64,000 nt of DNA from Edaphochlamys debaryana (taxonomy: Eukaryota; Chlorophyta; Chlorophyceae; Chlamydomonadales): contig JAEHOE010000061.1 in NCBI GenBank assembly GCA_016858145.1, forward strand, positions 124,001 to 188,000, given 5' to 3'. The position numbers and the translations under genes are program-made. Within the stretch, counting starts at the first letter, position 1. Each line of letters begins with the position of its first letter. The notes beneath the pieces were generated by a model. It did no database searches. It saw only the letters and a program-made list of their open reading frames with translations, and had not been told where the DNA came from. Shown piece by piece: positions 7,628 through 18,800 of the stretch.

Positions 7628-10046
7628 TCAGCGCGTGGAGCACGCCGCCTCGTGCCCCGCCTTCCAGTGCTCCCGCTGGCACTCCCTGGAGCAGTATTCC
7701 ACCCGCCCGCACCCCCCGCACTTCTGCCGCTGCAGCGCTATCTCGCTGTCGCCCGCCAGGTTGACGCAGGCGGGGTTGGCGCAGGCGGGCGGCAGGCCCA
7801 GGCGCCGCCGGGCCTCTGCCGGCGGCACGAGCAGCGGCGACAGCGCCGGCAGCAGATTCGGAAGTCTGGGGTCCGGCGGTTGCGCCAGCACGCGGCCCTT
7901 GAACTCTGGTAACCCCGCTTCCAGGTGCTGCGCCAGGCGACAGAGGACGACGGGCTCGAGACGCGCGCCGGAGCTCTCACTCTCCTGCGCGAGAGCCCGC
8001 ACTGCCTCCGGCCGCCAGGCGAGGTCGCCGTGCGCCCGCAGGACCTCGTCGGGGGCGGCGCAAGCGAGCTGTACCGCCCAGTCGGCGACGGAGCTCTCCT
8101 CCATTCCGCAGCTGGGGCCTGGGAACACTTGCATCGCCGCGCCCACCAGCGGCACGAGCCCCGCCTGCCTGATCGCGTCGCGGCGCCAGCCGTCACCGGA
8201 GCGGGACGGCGAGAGGAAGCCGGCACACATGGACGTAACCATGACGATGCGGAATGAAGTGCCCCACGCTTGCTGCGTGGCGACACAGGCCCGCGCGCTT
8301 TCCAGGAGCCGCAGCCACAGCAAACTCGAGAGCGCCGGCAGCCACTCGCCGACGGCGATGGACAGCACGAGGGCCCATGTCTCCGTCCTCTCCGTCCTCT
8401 GCGCCAGAACCGCGGCGCCATCGAAGACCTTGGCGTCGATAGCGGCGGCCAGGACGCCGGTGGCCAGCCAAAAGCCGATATAGCCGGGAGAGCCTAGCGA
8501 CAGCAACGCCGCGGTCCGCTGCCGCTGCTTGGTCACCGAGGCCATGAAGGCCGCCGCCTGGAGGCCGTCCCCGTAGGCCAGGAGGGACATGACCGTGCGC
8601 TCGAGTCCGAGGTGCTTGCCCTCCCGGATCAGGGCCCGCAGCAGCCGCTCCGCCCTGGCAGCCTGGCCGGCCTCCTGCGGCGTGCGCGGCAGCATCGACC
8701 CGGAGCGCCGCAGCAGCCGCTCCAGGAAGGGCAGCGCGCCGCCGGCCAGCGCCGCCGCCATGCCCGGCGGGCCTCCGCCTCCGCAGTGACTCCCGCCTGC
8801 GGGGGGAGAACCAAGGGACACTCATGGGAACAATCGAGATGGAGACTTTGGCTGTCTGTTGACACTATGGCGCTACTGCATTACGCACTGGCGTCGGCGT
8901 CGACGTCCAGCATCTGCGCGAGCCCCGCGACAGGGACTGCGACCGCCTCCCAGGCAATGCTGCGGCACTCGACCGGCATGCACGCGGCCACCTGGCGCCA
9001 GACGTCGGCCGCCAGCTCCGCCCAGCACCCGGGCCAGGGGCGGCGGGACAGGATGCCGTCCACCAAGGAGCACATCACGACCGCGGCGACCCTCATGGCG
9101 TCCTCCTCAGACTCAGACCCCAGCAGGCAGCCGGGCCCGCGCGCCGCCGCCGCGGTCCACGCGCGGAGGAGTACCTTGACCGTCGCGAAAGGGCCCCACG
9201 TGGGCGGCAGCAGATCTGGGTGTAGCCTGCTCGCCAAGGTCCTCAACGATAGGACTCTGCTCTGCTTGTTGTGCGCGGTGGCTAGCTGCCCGATTCCGGC
9301 GTCGAGTCCGCCGCGCAGCGCCGACCACCCCAGGGCGCAGACCATGTGGCTGGCCCAGTGGCTGGCGAGGGCCCGCCGCAGCTGCTCCTTGGTGCGCGTG
9401 TCCACTTTGATCAGGAGGTCGAGGAACAGCCCGTAGGCCCTTGCGTACTCTTGGTACATCTTGGCCAACTCGCCCTCCGTCAAGAAGGGGCCGCACGTGC
9501 ACTGAGCGGTGTCGAGGAAGAGCGCGGCGTGGTCCAGGACGTGTGAGGACGCCAGGGCCGCCACCAGCGGGCCACGCAGAGCTGCGCCGTGGGCGCCTTC
9601 CGCGAACTTGGCAACCCCGGCCAGGATCAGCAGGGGCGCCAAGAAGACGGACGATGCATGGAGACGACCTGGTTTCAGGACCAGCGGCGGCGGGCCCGCC
9701 TCCCGCAGGAGCTGCGCCGACGCTGCGAGCTGTGCCGCAGCAGCGTGCAGGGCCTTGACCTTCTCGTCGAGGAGCAGGCGCTGGGCTAGCTCCAGCTGCC
9801 CTGCCACAGCCAGCGGCCCAGATGGCTCCCTTGTCAGCAGTAACTCCGCGTATTCGCACGTGTAGACCCGCACTCGCAACGGGCATTGTCACCCTGCAGG
9901 AAGGCCCTCAGCTCCTCTAGCTTGTCGAGCGTGTCGAGCTCAGGAAGACTGCTGGACAGGAGGAGTCGCTGCGCAAGCTCTCCCAGGCCCGCGAACTTTG
10001 TGAGCTTCTCACGAGCGCGTCGTATGACTTGCGCACGCGGCGGCAT
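7628..10046 (-). CDS. MYND zinc-finger protein, volvocine type (spliced, one frameshift)
   Basis: The protein starts at 10046 (MPPRAQVIRRAREKL) and ends in a C-terminal MYND finger with ordered Cys/His ligands: C-x4-C near ANPACVNLAG, C-x2-C in KCGGCGRVEYC, C-x3-C and H-x3-C at the end. Long leucine/alanine-rich helical proteins ending in a MYND finger are a large family in Chlamydomonas relatives; MYND fingers mediate protein-protein contacts. A 92-base intron at 8797-8888 (donor GTGCGT, acceptor CCCCGCAG) joins the two long exons in frame. The first exon (10046 to about 9890) is one frame off the second, at about 9855-9895, with no credible intron, so there is a frameshift or base-call error. 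It looks algal rather than viral despite sitting beside ligA. Confidence 0.8.
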
Positions 10047-10496
10047 TGCACAAATCCTACAGCTCCGCAACAGTCGGCGCGGAGATGGCCTGGACTGGCC
10101 ATCGCAGGCTCGCTGCTAGGCCTTCGATGTTTGTTCGAGAGTCAAGCAGGGCGTTCAGGAGGCTTGTGGAGAGCTTCTGAGCTGCATTACTGAGTTACTG
10201 GCAATGAGTTAATGACAGCTACTGGCATGCATCCTTCCCTGGAGTGATGTTCCGTGGCGAGTTGTGGCCAACGCTGTCCACTGTTTAGACAGCGCACCCG
10301 CACGCAGCACGAGTCATATAGCGACCGTGCAACAAAGCCACTTGTGCCATCACGACTTCCGCTGTTGCGCAACAGCGCTCGCGAACAGGAAAAACCCCGG
10401 ATGAAGGAAAGCATAAAGTAAGTGGATGCGTTAGTTGCTTGCTGAGCTGAGCTAAGCTGAGCTGAGCTTCTGCTACAGCCTCTCGAAGCTCTCGCG
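10047..10496. other. Intergenic region between divergent MYND and kinesin genes
   Basis: No credible gene. Holds the presumed promoters of both flanking genes and a short GAGCT-type repeat near 10443-10470. No recognisable RNA or promoter element was found. Confidence 0.5.
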
Positions 10497-12750
10497 ATGG
10501 CTCATGTTGCCCAGACTGCTCAGTCTTGCGTCTCAGGCCGCTCAGGCCGTGCAACGGCGCTTCGGACACGAGCGCGTGGGAGACCGATGGCACGGCGTGC
10601 AGAGAAACGCGCCCCCCTGGCTGCGAGGCGCCGCAACGCAACCTCTTCAGCACGCCGTCGCGGGCCAGTGGCGGTTGCGGCGCCTGGTGCAAAGTGGACG
10701 GCGTCTTCACTGGGGGGGCTAGCAACCGAGACCTCTACAATGTGGTGGCACGCCACCTTCCCAGGCGGCTACTCGCTGGCTTCAACTGCTCGCTAATGGC
10801 CTACGGCCAGACCAGCAACGGCAAGACGCACACCATGCGCGGCACCTCCCAGGACCCCGGGCTCATGTGCATGATCACCACGGAGGTGCTGGAGCTCATC
10901 GCCGAGGAAGAGGACGCAGCAGAGCGCTCGTACCTGGTGCGGGTCAAGTACTGCGAGATCTACAACGAGGAAGTCTACGACCTGCTGGCCACGAAGGGGC
11001 AGCAGCACGCCCTGAAGGTCCAGGACTGTCCCAAAGGGGCGGGCGCGTACGTGGAGAAGCTCACCGAGCGCCTGGTCAAGACCCCGCTGACGTCATGCGC
11101 CTGGTGGAGCAGGGCGACGCGGTGCGACGCGTGGGCCAGACGGACATGAACACGAACAGCAGCCGCTCGCACTCCATCTTCACCATGGTCGTGGAGAGCC
11201 ACGAGCGGGGCGCGCCGTCCGCAGGTTCCCGGGAAACCCCGGACTCTGGCGGCTCCCGGGACTCCCCCGTGCGCATCGCCATGCTCAACATCGTGGACCT
11301 CGCCGGCTCGGAGAAGAGCGAGAGCGGGGCGCAAGGCCAGCAGCAGCGCGAGGCCGCGCGCATCAACAAGAGCCTGCTGGCGCTGAGCTGGGTCATCGAT
11401 GCCGACACCACGTCCTCCGCCGCGTGCCACATCCCCTACCGAGAGAGCAAGCTCACCCGCCTGCTGCAAGTCACGCTGGGCGGCAACGCGATGACCAGCA
11501 TCATATGCACCATCAACCCCGAGCCCGGTTACCTCGACGAAAGCCGCAACACGGTGCGCTTCGCTTCCCGCGCACTGCGCCTCTCCAACAACGCGACGCC
11601 CAACGAGGTTCTCTCGAACGAGGCGCTGATCAAGCGGTACGAGCGCACCATCGGGGACCTGACGGACTGGCTCAAGCAACAGGGCGTCGGCTTCACTCCC
11701 GGGGCGATGGTCGAGCTGGGGAACCACGTGCTCCAGCTGGAGCAGGCCAAGAAGCACATCGAGGAGGTGCTGTTCGAGCAGCTTGGGTGCACGCGGGAGG
11801 CCCTGGCGCACGCGGTGGAGAAGCAGGTGTCACTCGAGCAGGCCGCGTCCACACTATCGGCGACGCTGGATGCGGAGAAGGTGGAGAAGGCGGCGCTCGT
11901 GGCGCTCATGGCCAGCACCAGCGCGCAGAACTCTGCCCTGCAAGCCCAGCTGGGCGAGTGCCGACACGCACTGACGCGCGAGCGCTCGGCCAAGGCGGAG
12001 CTCGAGGCGCAGGTGAGGGCGCTTGAGGCCGAGCGCAGGCGCGATGCGGCGCACGCAGCCGAGCTTGAGAGGCGCACGCGCGCGCCGCTGTACGGGCGGA
12101 AAAAAGAGGAGATGGTGGCGCACGCTGAGGCGGAGCGGGACCAGTACCGGAAGGCCGCGACTGCGGCCATCGAGGACGCCATCAAGGCGCGGCGCGGACT
12201 GGAGCTGCTCCAGGGCGAGCTCGCATCCGTCAGCGAGACGTGCACCTCCAAGATCCGTGAGGCGGAGGGCAAGGCCCTGCTAGCCATGCTGCAGAAGGAA
12301 GCCCTGGAGCGGGCACTCGCGGACGAGCGCGCCGCCCGCGACTTGCAGGCCGCGGCTGACCTGGACCGCCAGAAGGAGATCGTGAGCCTCCAGGCCCAAA
12401 TTCTCGGCCTGGAGGCCGCGAACGCGGCCCTCCAGGATGCCTTGCGCCAGGGCGCGTCGTCCGAGCTGCTGCGTGTGGCAGACACGAGCCGCAAGCTCAA
12501 GCCCAAGCCCTCGCAGCTGCAGATGGCCACGCCGCGGTCGCGGCTGCAGACGGCCACGCCGCTGGCGCAGCTGTCGCGGCTGCAGACGACCACGCCGCGG
12601 ACGCAGGTGCAGACGAAGGCCTTCATCATGGACGACGACGAGTGGAGGGCGCTCAGCACCGCAGCAGGGGATGACGTGGAGAACACGCCGCCGCCGCCCG
12701 CGTCGATGCGCCGCGGCCTGCGGCCGCTGCTCGAGTCCTACCGCGGCTGA
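10497..12750 (+). pseudogene. Kinesin heavy-chain-like motor protein, frameshifted as read
   Basis: The N-terminal motor domain shows the VRLRP-like start (LRLRPLRP near 10526), the P-loop GQTSNGKTHTM (about 10805), switch I NTNSSRSHSIF (about 11150) and switch II DLAGSEKSE (about 11300), then YRESKLTRLLQ. This is an ATP-driven microtubule motor. After the neck comes about 350 residues of Ala/Glu/Arg-rich coiled coil, then a short basic tail with TP repeats (TATPLAQLS, TTTPRTQ). The frame changes once within the motor at about 11083-11090 (run of C), and the start region near 10497-10526 also needs a shift to use an ATG. No introns are seen, unlike typical algal kinesin genes. Kinesins are known in some giant viruses, so a viral copy is possible. 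The motor looks slightly short before the P-loop. Confidence 0.8.
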
Positions 12751-13003
12751 GCATTCCGCACGAGGACGAGGATGCAGAGAAAGCATGGGAATGCATGGGA
12801 AAGCATGGGAGCTAGCGACCACGAGAGGCGGGGCGGGTGTCGAGCGAAGACGAGATGTGACGTTTGTGACTCTGAAATGAATAGTGAGGTACATGGTGCT
12901 TTGGGTGTTGTTCAAAAGGCGACACACAATCGTGGTTTGGCTCGTGAGACCCGGGAGCTTGTAGCTGCTACAGTAGACGGAGCGACGAATTACAGGTGAC
13001 TTA
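12751..13003. other. Intergenic region after kinesin
   Basis: No gene visible. Contains a few GCATGGGAA-type direct repeats at 12781-12812. Ends at the TA dinucleotide that precedes the transposon terminus. Confidence 0.4.
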
Positions 13004-13005
13004 TA

Positions 13006-13141
13006 CAGTGCCGTCGGGTAATGAATCGAACGGGTACCCCCAGACCGCTCATCACCGTCCAGCGTTTCCGTCAGGTACCATATTGCTGGGGTCTAACTAT
13101 CCTAAACCCCGGTTTACTCGCTACCATCGGGCGTAATCACA
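13006..13141 (-). ncRNA. Candidate Fanzor guide (omega) RNA region, copy A1
   Basis: This is the interval between the Fanzor stop codon and the element terminus, where Fanzor/TnpB guide RNA scaffolds lie in known systems. It is almost identical to 29133-29268 and shares most of its length with 43262-43392. On the minus strand an 8-bp hairpin can form from GGGGTTTA and TAGACCCC with a 7-base loop, and a GGTACC pair brackets the next 45 bases. Function is inferred from position and conservation only. Confidence 0.5.
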
Positions 13142-14425
13142 TCAATGTGCGAGCTCCCCAACGCCATCCTCCTCCTCCCCGCGCTCCTGCGGAACCGCTC
13201 GAGCCCTGCGCGTCTGCTTCCGCAGGTGCGTAGGCCTCTCTTCCTCGCCTCGCAGGAGCGCCTCCAGCACCAGGAGCAGGTTCTTGGTGGCGTTGATGTC
13301 GCGGTTGAAGACCCTGGATGTGTGCTCCTGGGTGCGTCGACCACGCACCACGCACAACTTCAGCGTCTCCAACTCCCTCCCCTTGTTGCCCCTTACGCCC
13401 AAGAGCTCCACCCCCTCTTCCTGGGGGTGGTGAACCACCTCGCTCGGCCTCGTGCGCAAGAGCTTACACCACGTGTCCACGCCCTCGCCACCCAGATGCT
13501 CGTGGCAGCCACGGCACTCCTTCAGCCCCCGCAGAGCTCGGCCGTGGTCGTCCTTGATGTCCTGCAGCACGTTGCCGCACCGGTGACACGTGGCGGTGGA
13601 ACGCGTCTCATCCAGCGGCTGTACGCGGCTCTTGGGGTGCCGTGTCTTCAGCGAGCCGAGCGCCTTGCACGCCGCCTTGCCCATAGCCTTGGTCGGCACG
13701 GACACTTCGCCGCGGCCAGTCGCGGCAAAGCCGGCGTCACCACGGCCCAAGACCACTGCCGCGCCCTTGAGCGCATACTTGCGGATGAGGTCGGCGTAGT
13801 ACTGCGCCATCACCCCCTGTCGCCGCCGCCACAGCAGCATCTTCCAGCGCGCGTACCAAGGATCGTACACGTGCTCTTCCGCCAGGATGTCTTGGACCAC
13901 CGCCAGCCGCCGCAGCATCGCCTGGAAGTCGCGAGGGTTGCAAGTGCGCCTGGCCTCACCGCCGCCGCCCAGGTGGCTAATGCCCAAGCGCAGCAGCTGG
14001 TCTTGCCGGCGGTGAAGCTTCACCTCCTCTCCGTGTCGTGTCTGGAGCGACCGCCGCAGGTAGGACGCACGCGTCAGGCGCTCCTGGTGCTCCTCCGCGG
14101 GTGCGTGTGGCGAGTCCAGCGGCGGGCACTTGACCAGCGCCTGCGACAGGTTGACGCGCCCTGGGTCCCTGGAGGAGCAGGGGGCGTGAACGACACAGGG
14201 TCTACCGCGCATGGAGTAACCGTAGATGGGCAGCGTTTTCTCCGAAAAGTAAGACTCATCAATGGAAACAAGAGGTGATCCAGCGGTGAACGCTTGCTGA
14301 AGGCTTTGCAGGAAAGCGGTCTCGCGCGCATGCTGTACGGGTGGGTCAACCAGCCTGGCCAGGCGCTTTGACGTGCGCTTCTTGGAGACCCCGAGCTGCT
14401 TCAGCATGGTGCGGACATAATCCAT
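13142..14425 (-). pseudogene. Transposase-Fanzor fusion ORF (deletion chimera)
   Basis: A single 427-codon open frame. Residues 1-85 are the IS630/Tc1-type transposase up to just past its first catalytic Asp (D56 in SIDESYFSEK). From residue 86 it is the C-terminal half of a Fanzor nuclease: RuvC-I-like DPGRVNLSQ (D87), a central helical region, VVLGRGDAGF at the RuvC-II position where the usual Glu is replaced, the alternative Glu in DETRSTATC, two CxxC zinc pairs (CHRC, CRGC) and RuvC-III FNRDINATKNLL (D376). Copy A2 shows the two genes are normally separate, so the fusion arose by internal deletion. It lacks transposase residues two and three of the DDE triad and the Fanzor N-terminal guide-binding half, so neither enzyme should work. 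Confidence 0.85.
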
Positions 14426-14452
14426 GTCGGCGGGAACATTGAACCGAGCGTC

Positions 14453-15613
14453 GTGAGCTCCTTCGACCTGGGGAGCGCGGTGAGCCCGATGCGCGGGGTC
14501 TTCACGGATACGTTGACCGCCGGGAGCTACGCCCTAGCCGCTGGCGGCGCGCTGCTGCTGGACTCCTTCACGTCCTCGAGCGCCTCCAACGCCGCCACGG
14601 CGGCCGCGTTATCGAACGTCTACAACAGCAGCCTCCGCCTGACCGGCGGCTCCGTCGACGGGAGCGTCACGGTCACGGGTACCTTGACAGCCGGAAGCCT
14701 GACCGCAGGGAGCTACGCGCTTGCCATGGGCGGGTCGCTGCTGCTGGACTCCTTCGCGTCTTCGAGCGCATCCAACGCCGCCACCGCGGCCGCGCTCTCC
14801 AATGCCTACGGCAGCAGCCTCCGCACCAGCGGGGGCATGGTCGCCGGCAACCTATCGGTCGCCGGCAACTTCACGGTGACGGGAACGACGACGACGCTCA
14901 ACACGCAGGAGCTCACGGTTGCGGACAACATCATTGTCCTCAACCAGGGCTTCTCGAACGCGACGCCGCCGACCACGTTCCTGAGCGGCATTTGCGTGAA
15001 CCGCGGCACGGAGTCAAACTATTACTTCATGCTCGAGGAGGCCAGCCAGTATTTCAAGGTCAGCACCAGCAACGCGCTCCAGGCCGTGTGCACCCGGGAT
15101 GACAACTTGTCCGCTGGCTTTCCGTACTTCGACCCAGCGACAAAGAAGCTCGTCAGCCGCTCGCTGAGCAACAGCGACGTCGTAGATGCGCCGTGGCTCT
15201 TCGCCACCAGCAACAACGGACTCAAGAACACGTATTTTACAACGAACAGCAACGGGCCCTTCACGGGCATCGGCACCAGCAACCCGGACTACAAGCTCAC
15301 GGTCAACGGGCAGATTTACACGTCAGACGACATCGTTGCCTTCTCGGACAGGCGCCTGAAGACGGACCTTGTCGTCATCCCGGACGCGCTGGACAAGGTC
15401 CGGCAGTTGAGCGGCTACACGTTCACCAAGGTCGGGTCCACCCGCGTGACTGCTGGCCTGGTCGCCCAAGAAGTCCAGGCCGTGCTCCCCGAGGTCGTCT
15501 ACCAAAACGAGCAGGGCTACCTCAGCATCGCATACGGCAACGTGGTTGCGCTGCTAGTCGAGGCTGTGAAGGCGCTCGACGCGCGCGTGGCCACCCTCCT
15601 GCCCGCAGCCTGA
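14453..15613 (+). CDS. Fibre-like protein with S74 intramolecular-chaperone domain
   Basis: A 386-aa protein. The N-terminal part has two near-identical repeats ([18 protein letters not shown]...[15 protein letters not shown]) followed by beta-rich sequence ([15 protein letters not shown]) typical of trimeric fibre shafts. The C-terminal 90 residues form a peptidase S74 domain: [10 protein letters not shown] with candidate Ser298/Lys303 dyad, then [15 protein letters not shown] and [19 protein letters not shown]. In phages and large viruses this domain trimerises the fibre and cuts itself off. The start at 14453 follows the truncated transposon copy A1 by 28 bases, so its promoter may have been replaced. 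A strong marker of viral origin. Confidence 0.88.
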   Translation: MSSFDLGSAVSPMRGVFTDTLTAGSYALAAGGALLLDSFTSSSASNAATAAALSNVYNSSLRLTGGSVDGSVTVTGTLTAGSLTAGSYALAMGGSLLLDSFASSSASNAATAAALSNAYGSSLRTSGGMVAGNLSVAGNFTVTGTTTTLNTQELTVADNIIVLNQGFSNATPPTTFLSGICVNRGTESNYYFMLEEASQYFKVSTSNALQAVCTRDDNLSAGFPYFDPATKKLVSRSLSNSDVVDAPWLFATSNNGLKNTYFTTNSNGPFTGIGTSNPDYKLTVNGQIYTSDDIVAFSDRRLKTDLVVIPDALDKVRQLSGYTFTKVGSTRVTAGLVAQEVQAVLPEVVYQNEQGYLSIAYGNVVALLVEAVKALDARVATLLPAA

Positions 15614-15614
15614 T

Positions 15615-15805
15615 GCCCGGCTACCACGGCTACCACGGCTACCACGGCTACCACGACTACCACGGCTACCACGGCTGCCACGGCTACCACGACTACCACG
15701 GCTACCACGACTACCACGGCTACCACGGCTACCACGGCTACCACGGCTACCACGACTACCACGGCTACCACGGCTACCACTGCTACCACTGCTACGCAAC
15801 CACGG
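15615..15805. repeat. 9-bp minisatellite (TACCACGGC)n
   Basis: About 20 units of a 9-base repeat start at the stop codon of the S74 gene (TGATG overlap at 15611-15615). In frame +1 an ATG overlapping the stop opens a reading frame of GYH repeats (15613-15948), but its non-repeat end is antisense to the last exon of the minus-strand gene, so I treat it as satellite DNA. Confidence 0.85.
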
Positions 15806-15841
15806 ATGCCACGCAACCCGTCATCAACCTCGTCCACTTTC

Positions 15842-18800
15842 TTAGTCCAGCTTCGGCCACGTCATCAACTCCACATTCTCCACATTCTCCAGCGGCAACC
15901 ACAGGGGGGAGACCTCAAGTAGATAACGCTGCACAGGACGGAACATGACGGGTGACTTGGGAGTGAACACCATGCCGTACCAGCCAACCACATTATGCTG
16001 CAGCAGGTACTTCACGTTTGTATTCCGGTGGACCGTGAAGAAGCAGGAGGAGGCTGCCGTAGCTGGTCTGCTCCAGGCTCTGCGAGGATGGATGAAGCAG
16101 TCTCTAAAGAGAGCCCATCCGACGTAAAGAGCGGAGCTGATGCGGAGCTGAATCTTACCCGCGAGGTAACACCATGTGAGGGAGACTCCACGCCGCGCGT
16201 GGACACGTCGACGCCGCAGCGGTTGGCGCGCATCTCCGGATGCGTCACCGTCGCCTCCGAATCAGCATCCTGCGCGGAGTAGCATTCATGAGAAGCCCCA
16301 GCAGGAGTGAGTGCCAGCATACCAGCGCTTACCATCGCGGCGCCACCGCCCTGGCCACCGAGCGCAGGAGCCGGTGCCGGTGCGGGCTGAGGTCCGGGGA
16401 GCTCAGACATGGCGACGCCCTGCAGGGAGTGGAAAGCTCTTCATCAGTCGGTGCAAGTTTCGGGTTCATTCCCCCTTCACAGGATCATCAACAAGGATAC
16501 AGCACTCGCCGTCGGGGGGTCCCCGCCGTCCGCGGGGCCCTGCTCGTTCTGGCCTTCGCCCTGGCAGCTGAGGTACTCCGTGCCGCTACCGCTACCGCCA
16601 CCGGGTCCAAGCGGGTCCAAGCGCGGGGTGAGGTCCGGGGTGTTCCGACGCGGCGACGACCTGCAAAGCAAAAAAAACTCATTTCGTGAAGAGCTTGCGA
16701 CGAGCAGATACATACAAATGCAGGGGTATCAGTGACTTACCGTCGCCCCGCCGTCCACGGCGCCCTCCTCGCCCTTGCTCTCTCGCCGGTGGTGGACGCC
16801 CCGGTCACTGTGTTGCTGCTGCTTTTGGGCATGAGCGCCCTTCGCCCGCTTCTCCCGTCCTCCACTGCGCTGCGTTTGAAGGTGTGTAGAATGTGTAAGT
16901 TTTGCGAACCCTTAGAGGTTCCATCGTACATTGTACCTGCGCACCGCCCTCCTCGCCATCGCCCTCCTCGTCATCGCCCTCCTCGTCCTCATCGTCCTCA
17001 TCCACCTCCTCGTCCTCGTCGTCCTCATCCACCTCCTCGTCCTCGTCATCCTCATCCACCTCCTCGTCCTCACTGGACTCCTCCTGTCGGCGGGGCGGGA
17101 CGGAGGGTTGCGGGCACGACTGGGCACTCTCCGTCCCCCCCTCCCCCGCATCACCTGGGCCTGCTTGTTGTTGCGACGGGGCTTCTTGGATGGCGGCTGC
17201 GCAACACGAATGGTTGTCTTCAGTGTACTGCCAGCCCTTGAATGGTTGCTTTCAACGTACCTGCATCATCCTCATCGTTCTCCTCGAAGACTCCCCCCGC
17301 ATCACCTGGGCAACTCCGCCTCGGCCTCCGGTGGAGCCTCGGCCTCCGCCTCTGCCTCGGCCTCGGCCTCGGCCTCCGCCCAGGCGTCTGTCATCGGGCT
17401 CGTTGCCCTTCGACAGAGCCGGCTGAGTGCGACGGGGCCTCTTGGATGATGTCTGCGCAGTACAGATGGTTGTAAAAGTTAGAGCGCTGCCAGCCCCTGA
17501 ATGATCGCTCCCTCCTTGCCGCCTGCGCGATACAAACCGTTGCCCCTAAATGAAACCTACCCCGGCAACCTCCCGTTGTGGGCGGCGCTCCGAGCCGCTC
17601 CCAGACTCCGAGCAGCTCCCAGACTCCGAGCCGCTCCCAGACTCCGAGCCGCTCCCAGACTCCGAGCCGCTCCCAGACTCCGAGCCGCTCTTGCCACCCG
17701 GCGGCGGCCGCTTCTGACGGCGGGGGCGGGTACGACAAATACTCACGACAGTGAGGACTAAAACGAGGTGAGGACTCAGACGAGATGAGGACTCAAACGG
17801 CACTCACCTGGGCACCTCCGCCTCCGCCTTGACCTCCGCCTCCGCCTTGACCTCCGCCTCGGCCTTGACCTCCGCCTCGGCTGCGGCCTCCGCCTCCGCC
17901 TGGACCTCCGCCTCCGCCTGGACCTCCGCCTCGGCTGCCGCCTCCGCCTCCGCCTGGACCTCCACCTCGGCCGCGGCCTCTGCCTCCGCCTGGACCTCCG
18001 CCCAGGCCGCGGCCGCGACCTCCGTCTCCGCCTGGACCTCCGCCTCCGCCTGAACGTCCGCCTCGGGCGCGGCCGCGGCCTCCGCCTCCGCCTCCGCCAG
18101 GAAGTGCGGCCTGCGGCAGACAGATTGAACGTCGACTTCAAGTGCTGACTCCGAGTGAGGAAGGACGAAGTCAGGGAGGTCAAGGAGGTCGCCCATGACC
18201 TACAGCTTCTGCCTTGCGCCTGACGAATTGCCGGATGCTATCCTTCTTCCTGTGCTCGGGCTGGAATGAGTTCATCCGCTCCAGGAGCCACTCCGTGGCT
18301 GCATTGACATCCATGCCGTGCTCGGTCAGGGCCCCCTGCACCAACGCGTGCTCCTGTGGTGGCCAAAGGTCAACCATCACACACATGACAGATACTAACT
18401 GCGATTGCCACGGTTGCCTTGGTTTGGCTCGTACACACCCACCACCCACCGCTTTGTTGTACGGTGTTCTCGACCCCGTTGACCCTGCATGTTTGGGAAT
18501 GGAGTTGGTGTCAGCTCCATGGGGTGACAGCTCCAACTTGCGCGTCCGTGTACGCTTGAACTTACGCTTCTTCTTGGGACCGCCAAGCTGCTTGCCGGGC
18601 GCCTGCTGTAGGGATGGGTTAGCAGGTGGGCATTGAGAACAGCACGACTACCTCAAGAAGACCCACCCTCTTTCGGGGGGTTGATGGGCCGGCGGCGCTG
18701 GGGTCAACCTCCTCCGCCTCGTCCTCGCTGACCTCGCTGCTGACCTCGCTGCTGACCTCGCTGCCATCACCGCTGCCATCACCGCTGCCATCATCGCTGT

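Larger units (their letters stand above)
13004..14425 (-). mobile_element. IS630/Tc1-Fanzor element, copy A1 (internally deleted, 5' truncated)
   Basis: The left terminus begins TA-CAGTGCCGTCGGGTAATG at 13004 and matches the left end of copy A2 at 29131. The other terminus is missing: homology to A2 stops at about 14424, 28 bases before the S74 gene. The interior lacks the transposase C-terminal half and the Fanzor N-terminal half, with a junction near 14167-14175. Confidence 0.85.

Noticed and set aside
13145..14278. 377-codon plus-strand ORF opposite the Fanzor fusion (and its twin at 29272-30333)
   Set aside because: It is antisense to conserved RuvC and zinc motifs; open only because of GC-rich codon bias.
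15613..15948. GYH-repeat ORF starting in a TGATG overlap with the S74 stop
   Set aside because: Coding potential comes from a 9-bp satellite; its unique part is antisense to an exon of the minus gene.
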